A stretch of 45,978 nucleotides of DNA from Phytoplasma sp. (lineage in GTDB: Bacteria; Bacillota_I; Bacilli_A; Acholeplasmatales; Acholeplasmataceae): positions 1 through 45,978 of the forward strand of contig JAAYQV010000033.1 of assembly GCA_012519065.1 (NCBI GenBank), read 5' to 3'. The position numbers were made by a program, and so were the translations under genes. The notes under the pieces were generated by a model. The model searched no databases. It saw only the letters and a program-made list of their open reading frames with translations, and was not told where the DNA came from. Positions 1 through 9,535 of the stretch are shown here, in pieces (positions within the stretch are counted from its first letter, which is position 1; each line of letters begins with the position of its first letter).

Positions 1-230
1 AAAATTGTAAAAACATCACTTGTCTGTGTTGTTTGATCAATGTAATAAATATCTCCTGCTACTATTTTTTCTTCAGGAAGCGCATTTCCTGAGTCAAACA
101 TAGAAACAAAGGTTGGAATTAAACTAACTGCAATGAGAACAATTGCCATAATGATATTTGAGATGACAAAAGCTTTGGTTTTAACTCTTTTTTCAATACC
201 TTGAATAAATAAGAATTTAAATTTCTTCAT
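1..230 (-). CDS. ABC transporter permease (ABC-2/NatB-like), N-terminal part, truncated by window edge
   Basis: Minus-strand reading from ATG at 228-230 gives MKKFKFLFIQGIEKRVKTKAFVISNIIMAIVLIAVSLIPTFVSMFDSG..., open to the window edge. It overlaps the end of the upstream ABC ATPase gene. Confidence 0.75.
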   Translation of the reverse strand, partial: MKKFKFLFIQGIEKRVKTKAFVISNIIMAIVLIAVSLIPTFVSMFDSGNALPEEKIVAGDIYYIDQTTQTSDVFTI

Positions 231-1119
231 ATGCAACACCTACTTTCGCAATAAAAATCTCTGAAAGCGGAGCTTCTTCGACTTCAAATTTCGTAACCTC
301 TTTACATGTGCTGACATAGTCAAAAACATTTTGAGTATATTTTTCATCTTCGATTTTGACGATAGTTTGATCCTGATTGACTATTACTTCATAGACACCT
401 TGAATTTTTTTTAAAGTCTCTGGATCAACTTGTCCTTTTATTTTAATACTTTGTTTTTTATATTCTTTTTTAATCTCTTTGATTTTTCCTTCTAAAACGA
501 CTTTCCCTTTTTGCAAGACAAGCAATTGCTCACAAAATGATTCTACATGATCGATTTGGTGAGATGAAAAAATAATAGTTGCCCCTTTTTGTTGGTATTC
601 TCTAATGACATCTACAAACAGTTGAACGTTAAATAAGTCTAATCCACTAAAAGGTTCATCTAAAACCAAGAGTGTAGGTTCATTAATTAAAGCGGATATA
701 AACTGAATTTTTTGTTGATTTCCTTTAGATAATTCTTTAATTTTTTTATCTTTATATTCACTTATTTTAAATCTTTCTAACCAATAATCTAATCTTTTTA
801 AAATGTCTTCTTTTGGCACGTTTTTCAATTGTCCATAAAATAACATCAGATTTTTTACGGTTAATTTTGTTAGTAAAGATCTTTCTTCAATCATATATCC
901 AATTTGATCTACAGTATCATAGCTAACCGTTTCTCCGTTATATTTTACATATCCTTCGGTTGGCTCTAATAAGCCCATAATCATTCTAAATGTCGTTGTT
1001 TTACCAGCACCATTAGTTCCTAGTAATCCAAAAATTTCACCTGGTTGGACTTGGAAACTTAAATTGTGGACTGCGGTGAAATCACCATACATTAATTTTG
1101 CGTTTACGACCTCAAGCAT
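217..1119 (-). CDS. ABC transporter ATP-binding protein (NatA/ABC-2 exporter type)
   Basis: Walker A GTNGAGKTT, signature LSKGNQQK, Walker B LLVLDEPFSGLD. Confidence 0.93.
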   Translation of the reverse strand: MLEVVNAKLMYGDFTAVHNLSFQVQPGEIFGLLGTNGAGKTTTFRMIMGLLEPTEGYVKYNGETVSYDTVDQIGYMIEERSLLTKLTVKNLMLFYGQLKNVPKEDILKRLDYWLERFKISEYKDKKIKELSKGNQQKIQFISALINEPTLLVLDEPFSGLDLFNVQLFVDVIREYQQKGATIIFSSHQIDHVESFCEQLLVLQKGKVVLEGKIKEIKKEYKKQSIKIKGQVDPETLKKIQGVYEVIVNQDQTIVKIEDEKYTQNVFDYVSTCKEVTKFEVEEAPLSEIFIAKVGVAYEEI

Positions 1120-1183
1120 TGTATCACGTCCTTTTTATTTTCATTATACACTAGTAAGTATGCTTATTCAATATTATTTATAA

Positions 1184-1209
1184 ATAAATCCTTTTTTTAA
1201 AGGATTTAT
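1184..1209 (-). terminator. Hairpin downstream of thrS
   Basis: 11-bp perfect stem ataaatccttt/aaaggatttat just after the thrS stop. The following U tract is weak. Confidence 0.45.
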
Positions 1210-1212
1210 CGT

Positions 1213-3141
1213 TTATATTTTATGTTTAATTTGTGTTTCTAATAATGCGACAAACTCATCTAAACTAATAGTCACTTGTTCTTGGCTACCATATTTTCGA
1301 TAGGTGACTGTTTTTTGTGCAACTTCATTATCTCCAACAACTATTTGATATGGAATTTTTAAAGATTGAGCTTCTCTAATTTTATACCCTAATTTTTCAT
1401 CTCTTAGGTCCATTTCTGCTCTAATACCTAATTTCATTAAGTGTTGATACACTTCTTTTGTGTAATCAGTATGTGCTTGTAGCGCAACTGGTAATAGTTT
1501 TACTTGGACTGGTGATAACCATAGTGGGAAAGCACCTTTATATTCTTCAATTAAGTAAGCTACAAATCTTTCCATAGTTGAAACAACCCCACGGTGAATA
1601 ACTACCGGTCTATGATCGTTTTTGCCATCTTCTCCAACATAGGTTAGATCAAATCTTTGTGGTAATAAGAAATCTAATTGTACGGTAGATAAGGTTTCTT
1701 CATTGCCTAAGGCTGTATAAACTTGAACGTCTAGTTTTGGTCCATAAAATGCAGCTTCTCCAATAGCTTCAAAATAAGGAAGCCCAAGTTCATCCATTGT
1801 TTCTTTTAAATATTTCTCTGCTTTATTCCACATGTCATCGTCATCAAAATATTTTTCTTTATCTTCTGGGTCTCTATAGCTCAATCTAAATTTAAATTCT
1901 GTGATGTTAAAATCTTTATAGCAGTCTAAAATTAGATTAACTGCACGGGTAAACTCTTCTTTAATTTGATCTGGTCTAACAAAGATGTGGGCATCGTTTA
2001 AAGTCATTTCTCTTACTCTTTGTAACCCGGATAATGCTCCGGATTTTTCATAGCGATGCATCATACCTAACTCTGCAATTCTAATTGGTAATTCTCTATA
2101 ACTATGTAGGTCTTTTTTATAAATCATCATATGGTGCGGGCAATTCATTGGTCTTAAAACTAATTTTTCACCATCGCCCATATCCATTGGTGGAAACATG
2201 TTTTCATGATAGTGATCCCAGTGTCCTGATGTTTTATAAAACTCAACATCTGCCATAATTGGTGTATAAACGTGAAGATATCCTAATTCTACTTCTTTAT
2301 CAACGATGTATCTTTCAATGGTGCGTCTAATAGTTGCTCCTTTTGGTAACCAAAACGGTAATCCTGAACCAACCTCTTTTGATACCATGAAAATGTCTAG
2401 CTCTTTTCCTATTTTTCTATGATCTCTTTCTTTTCTTTCTTCTAGTAAGATAAGATGATCATCTAACGCTTTTTTAGTGTAAAAAGCAGTACCGTATATA
2501 CGTGTTAGCTGTTTGTTTTTAGCATCTCCTCGCCAATATGCACCGGCTAGGTTTAAAACTTTAAAGTGTTTGATTTGTTTGGTGTTTAATAAATGTCCAC
2601 CACGACATAGGTCTGTAAATTCACCTTGTGTGTATACAGTTAATTGATCATTTTTATAGTCTTCTAAAATTTGAAGTTTATATATATCATCTTTAAATAT
2701 TTCTTTTGCTTCTTCATAAGTAACTTCTTTTCTAATGATATCTAACTCTTCTTTGGCGATTTGGTGCATCATTTGTTCAATTTTAGGTAGTGCTTCATCA
2801 GAGAATTTAATGTCATTAAAATCAACGTCATAATAAAAACCTTCTTTGATGGCAGGTCCAACACCAAACATGGCGTTTGGGTATAATCTTTTAATGGCTT
2901 GAGCCATAAGGTGTGCTGCACTATGGTTAATGATATCAAGACTTCTTATGTCTTTTTCTGTTAGTAATTCTAATTGTCCATCAATGGTTAACGCTCTGTT
3001 TAACTCTATATAATCACCATTATAAATGGCAGCTACAACGCTTTTTGATAGACTTTTTGAAATAGATTCGGCTATTTCAAAAGGTGTGATGTTTTTATGA
3101 AATTCTTTAATACTTTTGTCTGGAAATGTTACTTTAATCAT
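1213..3141 (-). CDS. thrS: Threonyl-tRNA synthetase
   Basis: TGS domain, class II aaRS motifs ([31 protein letters not shown]), C-terminal anticodon-binding domain. Confidence 0.98.
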   Translation of the reverse strand: MIKVTFPDKSIKEFHKNITPFEIAESISKSLSKSVVAAIYNGDYIELNRALTIDGQLELLTEKDIRSLDIINHSAAHLMAQAIKRLYPNAMFGVGPAIKEGFYYDVDFNDIKFSDEALPKIEQMMHQIAKEELDIIRKEVTYEEAKEIFKDDIYKLQILEDYKNDQLTVYTQGEFTDLCRGGHLLNTKQIKHFKVLNLAGAYWRGDAKNKQLTRIYGTAFYTKKALDDHLILLEERKERDHRKIGKELDIFMVSKEVGSGLPFWLPKGATIRRTIERYIVDKEVELGYLHVYTPIMADVEFYKTSGHWDHYHENMFPPMDMGDGEKLVLRPMNCPHHMMIYKKDLHSYRELPIRIAELGMMHRYEKSGALSGLQRVREMTLNDAHIFVRPDQIKEEFTRAVNLILDCYKDFNITEFKFRLSYRDPEDKEKYFDDDDMWNKAEKYLKETMDELGLPYFEAIGEAAFYGPKLDVQVYTALGNEETLSTVQLDFLLPQRFDLTYVGEDGKNDHRPVVIHRGVVSTMERFVAYLIEEYKGAFPLWLSPVQVKLLPVALQAHTDYTKEVYQHLMKLGIRAEMDLRDEKLGYKIREAQSLKIPYQIVVGDNEVAQKTVTYRKYGSQEQVTISLDEFVALLETQIKHKI

Positions 3142-3163
3142 TTTAATTCCTCCTTTTTATAAT

Positions 3164-3378
3164 AAAAAAGTCCTTAGAAAAATCTAAGGACGAATATTTT
3201 CGCGGTACCACCTTAGTTCTAGTTATGTTGTATAACTAGCACTTAATCATTTTTAACGGAATGACCCGAACTGTTTTTTGCAGTTAACTCCAAGGTAGTA
3301 ATTTTAATAAGTCGTAGCTTACACCATCCTACGTCGCTTTTGGGTATTAAAATCGTGTCCTCTTCTTCGTTCTATTTT
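3164..3378 (-). promoter_or_regulatory. T-box riboswitch (thrS leader) with intrinsic terminator
   Basis: Minus strand carries AAGGTGGTACCGCG (T-box), Stem I elements AGCGAC and GGTGTAAGC, antiterminator CTAAGG/CCTTAG, and terminator GTCCTTAGA...TCTAAGGAC followed by TTTTTT. Candidate specifier codons ACT and ACC are both Thr. Confidence 0.93.
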
Positions 3379-3418
3379 ATATTTTATCTTTATTTGTTGG
3401 ATAATTCAAGTGTTTTAG

Positions 3419-4204
3419 TTACTTTTCAAAGCTTATTGGTGTTGTTAAATCAACAATACGTCTTAAAAGTCTGCCTGCTTTGATTTTAGCATCTGCTGCT
3501 TGAGTTTGTGATAGGGCAATAGATAGTCTATGACCATCGTAATTACTGGTAATAAAAACGGGTAATCCTGCGGATAAACGATAATGTAGAATAGGAAATA
3601 AAATCTCATCTCTAAACCAATCTGAAATATATTCTCCACCTAAATCATCTAAAATTAAGCAATCACATTGTTTGAGTTGATTGACTCTTTTTTCTAAGGT
3701 ACCTTGATTCATATTTGAACGTATACTTCTGACTAAATCTGGCATAAAGACAAATAATACATTAACATTTTTTCTAGTTAATTCTTTTGCCATGGCTGAC
3801 ATTAAATAGCTTTTCCCAGTGCCGTATTCCCCATATAAGTATAACCCTTGTTTATGATTTGGATAATCTTCTACAAATTTTTTAGATAAATGAAGGGCTT
3901 TTTCTTTATTTTCTGTGGTTGTGTAAAAATCATCAAAACTAGCATCTTGAATATAGACATCACTTTCAAAAGTTTCTAGTTGTGATTTTAAGTAATCTTT
4001 GATTTTTTCATCAGTTTTTTCTTTAGTGGGTGCTAAAACGATATGAAGATGTGGTTCTGTTTTTAGAACTTTAACATAACCGCCTTCTACTTTTTTGTCT
4101 TCTGTTAAATATTGATAAAGCATGATAATATCTGTATCTTTAATGTCAAGATCTTTGGTTTCTGGGTGGGATTTAATGTAGTTTTTCATTTCATCTAAGG
4201 TCAT
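3419..4204 (-). CDS. dnaI: Primosomal protein DnaI / helicase loader, AAA+ ATPase
   Basis: Walker A GEYGTGKSYL, Walker B CLILDDLGGE, DnaI N-terminus MTLDEMKNYIKSHP. Start set at ATG 4202-4204, preceded by GGAGG and overlapping the dnaB stop (ATGA). Confidence 0.92.
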   Translation of the reverse strand: MTLDEMKNYIKSHPETKDLDIKDTDIIMLYQYLTEDKKVEGGYVKVLKTEPHLHIVLAPTKEKTDEKIKDYLKSQLETFESDVYIQDASFDDFYTTTENKEKALHLSKKFVEDYPNHKQGLYLYGEYGTGKSYLMSAMAKELTRKNVNVLFVFMPDLVRSIRSNMNQGTLEKRVNQLKQCDCLILDDLGGEYISDWFRDEILFPILHYRLSAGLPVFITSNYDGHRLSIALSQTQAADAKIKAGRLLRRIVDLTTPISFEK

Positions 4205-5391
4205 TTCCATTCCTCCAATCCTTCCATATAAGAATCTAGCCATTCTGGTGTGACTTCTTTAGCAACACCTTTATTTTTTTGTCTACCTTTTTTAGATGGT
4301 TCATATTTTTCAATTTCCATATAAAACTTATATGCATCTTCTGTTGTAGTGATGCCTCGCTGTTGCCAGTTTTCTAATACTTTTTCTAAATATTTAATGC
4401 CGGGCAATATACCTTCTTTAATTTTTAAAACATGAAGTAATAAAACATTGATGATGCCTATTTCGACTTGATTTCTTTCTAGAAGCGTTGCAACTGTATC
4501 TGAAGCAACGGCTTGATAATTGTTTTTACATAACTTAGTAATAATGCGTTGCGGTGAACTTTTCTTTAAGACCTCTAACTCAAGATCATTATCATTGGTT
4601 TTTTCTGTAATGACTGGTTTGGTATTTTTATTGAGTGTTTCATAATATTGTTTGGTTTTTACACTAAGTTCTTGAATGTTAATTTGGCCATTTGGCAATG
4701 CCGTATGAATATAAATTTCAGCAAGCTGTTTTTCATTGAGTTGATAAACAAAACTAAGTCTTTTGACATGATCTACTGTCTTGAAATTAAGTAAAATGGG
4801 TTTTTTTAATCTTTCTGGTAAATTTGAAATAAAAAGTTCATAATCAAATTCACTATCAAAAATAACTCCTCCATTATTTCTTTTACCTATATATGAACTA
4901 TTATCCTTCATTTTTAAAGTTTTAAATTCAAATAAATCATCAAATTGTTTGCTGATGTTTTCATACTCATCTAAATTTTCTTTTTCGATTAAAAACTGTT
5001 TAGTGAGTGCTAAATAGGTAGTTTCACCTACTTGGCTTAACAAGAATTGACCAAAAATAGTATCTCTTAAAAATTGTTGAGCTGAAAGAGGATGTTTTAA
5101 CATATATATATAGTTTTTGTTTTTTTGATAGGTTTCAAGTAAATTAAGTGCTTCTAGTTTTTCTCTTGCTTCTATAAAATTTTCTTCTTTGATGTTTAGT
5201 AGATCAAAAAGAAAAAGATGCTTATGCTTTTCTGATTTATAGTTTTTCTTATTTACTAAATGAAATAAGGCAGAATAAATACTATATGAAGAAAATCCCA
5301 TAATCGGTTGATATAGGAGCATTAAAACCTTATGATCATCAATTGAAAGATCACCAGGTATCATACATATAAAATTATCTTTTTCTATCAT
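4201..5391 (-). CDS. dnaB: Replication initiation / membrane attachment protein DnaB (Bacillus type)
   Basis: DDHKVLMLLYQPIMG N-terminal motif, C-terminal PEWLDSYMEGLEEW, and position directly upstream of dnaI. Confidence 0.85.
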   Translation of the reverse strand: MIEKDNFICMIPGDLSIDDHKVLMLLYQPIMGFSSYSIYSALFHLVNKKNYKSEKHKHLFLFDLLNIKEENFIEAREKLEALNLLETYQKNKNYIYMLKHPLSAQQFLRDTIFGQFLLSQVGETTYLALTKQFLIEKENLDEYENISKQFDDLFEFKTLKMKDNSSYIGKRNNGGVIFDSEFDYELFISNLPERLKKPILLNFKTVDHVKRLSFVYQLNEKQLAEIYIHTALPNGQINIQELSVKTKQYYETLNKNTKPVITEKTNDNDLELEVLKKSSPQRIITKLCKNNYQAVASDTVATLLERNQVEIGIINVLLLHVLKIKEGILPGIKYLEKVLENWQQRGITTTEDAYKFYMEIEKYEPSKKGRQKNKGVAKEVTPEWLDSYMEGLEEWK

Positions 5392-5395
5392 TTTT

Positions 5396-5989
5396 TTACA
5401 CCACCGATTTAAGATATTGATCTATTTGATCATAAAGTTCTTCTAGACCCTTATTATTGTTTATAATATGGGTTGCATATTTTTTCTTTTCATTAATTGA
5501 TATTTGAGTAGAAATTCTTCTTTTAGCTTCTGCTTTGGTTAGATGATTTCTTTTCATCAGTCTTTCTGTTTGTGTCTTTATGGTTGTATATATGAGTAAA
5601 ATCTCATCTACTTTTTGATAGTATCCTGTTTCTATTAAAAGTGGCATATCAATAAAGATAGGTTGTTTATTGTTTACTTTTTTAATTTGTCTTTCAATTT
5701 CTTCAAACACTTTGGGATGGATGATTTGATTTATTTCATGTCTAATTTTCTCATCTGAAAATAAGAGTTTAGCCATCTTTTGTTTGTCTACTGTATTTTT
5801 GTCATCTAGGACGTTAAATTTTTCTAGTTCCTTAATCACCTTTGGCGTTGTTAATAATTGAGCAACAATTTGATCACTGTCAATAACCTTATAACCTTTT
5901 TTTATAAGGTAGTTTGCTACTGTTGTCTTTCCGGTAGCGATACTTCCTGTTAAGCCTATTAACTTATTTTTGACAATTTTCGCACACAT
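5396..5989 (-). CDS. coaE: Dephospho-CoA kinase
   Basis: IGLTGSIATGKTTVANYL P-loop, IDSDQIVAQLL, IFIDMPLLIETG. Start chosen at ATG with AGAGGG Shine-Dalgarno, inside the 3' end of mutM. Confidence 0.93.
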   Translation of the reverse strand: MCAKIVKNKLIGLTGSIATGKTTVANYLIKKGYKVIDSDQIVAQLLTTPKVIKELEKFNVLDDKNTVDKQKMAKLLFSDEKIRHEINQIIHPKVFEEIERQIKKVNNKQPIFIDMPLLIETGYYQKVDEILLIYTTIKTQTERLMKRNHLTKAEAKRRISTQISINEKKKYATHIINNNKGLEELYDQIDQYLKSVV

Positions 5990-6773
5990 AAGTCCCTCTA
6001 CCTCCAACCTTTATTTTTGTAATGATGGTATGACAAATAGGGCAAGGTAAGCCTTTTTTTCCATGCACGTTTAGTTTTAATTGAAATCTACCGTGAACAC
6101 CTAGACTTGATTCATAACTACTAATCGTTGTTCCACCTAAGGCAATTGCTTTATCAAGCGTTGTGATGCTATTTTCAAGAATTTCTTTTGCTTGTTTTTC
6201 TGTAATTAATTGGGCTAATTTTGTTGGATGTATTTTAGATAAAAACAAGACTTCGTTAACATAAATATTACCTAAACCAGCGATGACGGTTTGGTCAAGT
6301 AAAGCATTTTTTATAGGTATTTTTCTTGTTTTTAGTTTTTGATAAAAGGTTTGAAAGTTAATATCCGTTGGATCTGGTGCTAATTTATTAAGTGGTTTTT
6401 CTGTTAAGTATGTACTTTTATGATGTACTGAAAACCTTCCGAATTTTCTGAAATCTTGGTATCTAACAGATCGTCCACTTTCTAATTCCCATGAAAAGTG
6501 TTCATGTTTTTCTATTGGGTCTTCTTGCTTTTTCAAATAGAATTTGCCTTCCATACGAAGATGACCAACGACGATGATATCATTAGTAAGATGAAAAATA
6601 AGATATTTTCCTTTTCTGGTAATATCTGTTATTTTAAGCCCTGTAAGTTCTTTGAACTGAGGGTTGTGGTAAACAATTGGCTCATAGTAAACATGAACTG
6701 CTTTAATTTCATCATTTAAAATTTGTTTTTTAAGTGTTTGTACAACAACTTCTACTTCTGGTAATTCTGGCAT
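5964..6773 (-). CDS. mutM: Formamidopyrimidine-DNA glycosylase
   Basis: MPELPEVE N-terminus, H2TH region, C-terminal zinc finger CPICHTII...CENCQK. Confidence 0.97.
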   Translation of the reverse strand: MPELPEVEVVVQTLKKQILNDEIKAVHVYYEPIVYHNPQFKELTGLKITDITRKGKYLIFHLTNDIIVVGHLRMEGKFYLKKQEDPIEKHEHFSWELESGRSVRYQDFRKFGRFSVHHKSTYLTEKPLNKLAPDPTDINFQTFYQKLKTRKIPIKNALLDQTVIAGLGNIYVNEVLFLSKIHPTKLAQLITEKQAKEILENSITTLDKAIALGGTTISSYESSLGVHGRFQLKLNVHGKKGLPCPICHTIITKIKVGGRGTYVCENCQK

Positions 6774-6781
6774 ATCATCAC

Positions 6782-9415
6782 CTAATTTAATTCGTACCAG
6801 TTTGAACCGATATCACAAGATGTTTCTAACGAAACACTCATTTGATAGGCTTCTTTCATAATTTTTGGGACGATTACTTTCATTTCTTCTAATTCATTTT
6901 CAGGCACTTGTAAAATAAGTTCGTCATGAACCTGTAAAATGAGTTTGGATGCTTTTTGATTATCTTTTAAGTATTGATAAAGTTTGACCATTGCTATTTT
7001 AATGATATCAGCCGCGCTACCTTGAATTGGTGCGTTTAAAGCTGTTCTTTTTCCAAATTCTCTTTGCGCATATACCTTTGAGTGGATTTCTGGAATATAT
7101 CTTCTACGATTTAAAATAGTTTCTACGTATTCGTTTTTATCTGCAAACGCAACAATTTCTTCCATGTAGGTTTTTATTTCTGGATAGACCTCTAAATATC
7201 TATCAATAAATTTTTGAGCTTCTGCTGGGCTTACGTTAATGTCTTCTGATAAACTCCAGGCCCCGATACCATAGATAATACCAAAGTTAACAGCTTTTGC
7301 TTGTCTTCTTTGTTCAGAATCTACATTTTCTACATGAAATACTTTTTGAGCAGTACTTTTATGAATATCTTCTTGTTTTAAAAACGCTTCTTTTAAATTT
7401 TTAACATTAGCCATATGAGCTAAAACTCTTAATTCAATTTGTGAGTAGTCAGCGCCTAAAAGATACGATCCTTCTTTTGCTTTAAATATTTTTCTAATTT
7501 TTCTTCCTTCTTCTGTTCTAATTGGAATATTTTGTAAATTAGGTTCAATTGATGATAGCCTGCCTGTTGTGGTTAAGGCTTGTTTTAAGATGGTATGTAC
7601 TTTTCCGTCTTCAAATAAAGATTGTTCTATCCCTATGATATAGGTGGAATATAATTTAGTTAATTGTCGATAATCCATAATAAAAGGAATAATTGGATGA
7701 GCATCTTTTAAACTATTTAGAACCTCTACATTAGTTGAATACCCAGTTTTAAGTTTTTTTCCATGTGGTAAATTTAATTTTTCAAATAAGATATCACCTA
7801 ATTGTTTAGGGCTTGCAATGTTAAAGGTTTCTCCAGCGTGTTGATATATTTGCTCTTCTAATTCTGAAATTCTCTTTTCTAGTTCTTCTTTTTGTTGATT
7901 CAATTCTTTTTGATCGACTAAAAGTCCTTCAAATTCCATTTTTGCTAGCACTTCTGTTAGCGGAATTTCAATGTCATTTAGTAAAGTTAATTGATTTTGT
8001 TGTTTAATGGTTTCCATCATTTCATCTTTTAGTGTATAAATGATGTTTGCTTTATTGGCTATATGGCTTTGATAGAGTTCTTTTTCTTCTGGCAGTCCTT
8101 TTTTTACGCCTTTACCATAAACTTGTTCATCATATAAAATATTGGTTTCATTAAATAATTGAACGGTTGTGGTGAAGTCTTCTTTCCCAATAGATGATTT
8201 AATGATATATGCTGCTAAAAGTAAATCAAAGGAAATATTATTTATTTTTTTATTTCGCCACATTAAAAAAACTTTGATTGCTTTATAATTGTATGTATAT
8301 TTTTCAATGGCTTTATTTTTTAAGTAGTTAAGAAAGGTAGCATTTTCTAAGGCAATTTTAGGGTCAATAAAATAATGATTCATTCCATTAGATAAACCAA
8401 TACCCCATAGGTCTGCTTTATGATAATTTTCTTCACTAAATTCAAAGTGGATTGCTAAAGGCATTGAGTGATTAAAGATGAGTTGATCTAATTGTTCATG
8501 TGTTTCAATGACTTGATAAGTAAATTTAGTATGTTTTTGTTGGTGATTCTCAGAATATCTTACAACTAATTGTTTAAGTTCTAACTCTTTTAAGTATTCA
8601 ATAAAATCTGTTAAATCAACTTCTTTAATTTCAGTGTCCTCATAAGTTAGTGGTAATGGAGATGAGACGTTGATGGTAACAAGTTCTTTACTTAATAAAG
8701 CTAAAGATTCATTTTCTCTAATTCTTTCTCCTAGTTTTCCTTTAATATTTTCTTTGTTTTTTAAAATATTTTCTAAGGTTTCATATTCTTTTAGTAGTTT
8801 GATTGCTGTTTTTTCTCCTACACCTGGAATACCTGGAATGTTATCTGAAGGATCACCCATTAACGCTTTTAAATCAATCATTTGATGGTGTGTGAGTTCA
8901 TAGGTTTCAAATAGACTTTTTGGTGTAAAAACATCTATTTCCTTCATCCCTTTTTTTAATAAATTAACAGTGATTTTATCATCAACAAGTTGTAATAAGT
9001 CCTTATCACTTGAAAATATATCTACTAAAACACCTTTTTGACTCGCTTGTTTAGCTAAAGTACCAATGATATCATCGGCTTCATATCCAATTTGTTCATG
9101 TTGATTAAAGCCTCTTAGTGTTAAGTATTGTTTGACTAAAGGAATTTGTTGTGCCAATTCTTCTGGCATCGCTGCTCTTCCTGCTTTGTATTCTTTGTAT
9201 TGTTCATGTCTTTTGGTTGGATGTGCTGTATCAAAGGCAACTAAAATGTGGTGATTAGTTTGTTCTTTGATTTTTTCCATCATGTTAATAAATGCAAAAA
9301 CGGCATTTGTGTAAATGCCTTTGCTGTTTTGCATTAAAGTAGCTCCTGGATATGCAGTTGCATAATAGGCTCGAAATAAAACTGAGTTCCCGTCAACTAA
9401 AGTTAAATGTTTCAT
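6782..9415 (-). CDS. polA: DNA polymerase I
   Basis: 5'-3' exonuclease domain (GEKTAIKLL, DPSDNIPGIPG) and polymerase motifs (SQIELRVLAHM, RRQAKAVNFGIIYG, LQVHDEL). The true start is probably MKHLTLVDG at 9415, after GGAGG. Confidence 0.97.
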   Translation of the reverse strand: MKHLTLVDGNSVLFRAYYATAYPGATLMQNSKGIYTNAVFAFINMMEKIKEQTNHHILVAFDTAHPTKRHEQYKEYKAGRAAMPEELAQQIPLVKQYLTLRGFNQHEQIGYEADDIIGTLAKQASQKGVLVDIFSSDKDLLQLVDDKITVNLLKKGMKEIDVFTPKSLFETYELTHHQMIDLKALMGDPSDNIPGIPGVGEKTAIKLLKEYETLENILKNKENIKGKLGERIRENESLALLSKELVTINVSSPLPLTYEDTEIKEVDLTDFIEYLKELELKQLVVRYSENHQQKHTKFTYQVIETHEQLDQLIFNHSMPLAIHFEFSEENYHKADLWGIGLSNGMNHYFIDPKIALENATFLNYLKNKAIEKYTYNYKAIKVFLMWRNKKINNISFDLLLAAYIIKSSIGKEDFTTTVQLFNETNILYDEQVYGKGVKKGLPEEKELYQSHIANKANIIYTLKDEMMETIKQQNQLTLLNDIEIPLTEVLAKMEFEGLLVDQKELNQQKEELEKRISELEEQIYQHAGETFNIASPKQLGDILFEKLNLPHGKKLKTGYSTNVEVLNSLKDAHPIIPFIMDYRQLTKLYSTYIIGIEQSLFEDGKVHTILKQALTTTGRLSSIEPNLQNIPIRTEEGRKIRKIFKAKEGSYLLGADYSQIELRVLAHMANVKNLKEAFLKQEDIHKSTAQKVFHVENVDSEQRRQAKAVNFGIIYGIGAWSLSEDINVSPAEAQKFIDRYLEVYPEIKTYMEEIVAFADKNEYVETILNRRRYIPEIHSKVYAQREFGKRTALNAPIQGSAADIIKIAMVKLYQYLKDNQKASKLILQVHDELILQVPENELEEMKVIVPKIMKEAYQMSVSLETSCDIGSNWYELN

Positions 9416-9501
9416 CTTTTTCCTCCTTGACTCTATCTTTATTGTAGCATGAAAATCATTACTTTTTTCCCACAATATATGTGGAAAATTTATAAAAATA
9501 A

Positions 9502-9532
9502 AACCTCGAGATTTTTATTTACGAGGTTTTTT
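9502..9532 (-). terminator. Intrinsic terminator downstream of ffh
   Basis: AAAACCTCG...CGAGGTTTT stem followed by a T-rich tract on the minus strand. Confidence 0.75.
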
Positions 9533-9535
9533 AAG

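Noticed and set aside
6498-6719. Plus-strand ORFs antisense to minus-strand housekeeping genes (e.g. 6498-6719, 8670-8885, 11272-11481, 15261-15518, 15817-16116, 37320-37613)
   Set aside because: They lie fully inside strongly supported genes, have low-complexity Ser/Phe/Ile-rich translations typical of antisense AT-rich DNA, and no convincing SD sites.
7600-8700. Possible 3'-5' proofreading domain in PolA
   Set aside because: The middle region is present, but I could not identify the conserved acidic exonuclease motifs, so no proofreading activity is claimed.
9416-9475. 20-aa N-terminal extension of polA
   Set aside because: A strong GGAGG SD sits directly upstream of the internal ATG at 9415, where homologues begin.
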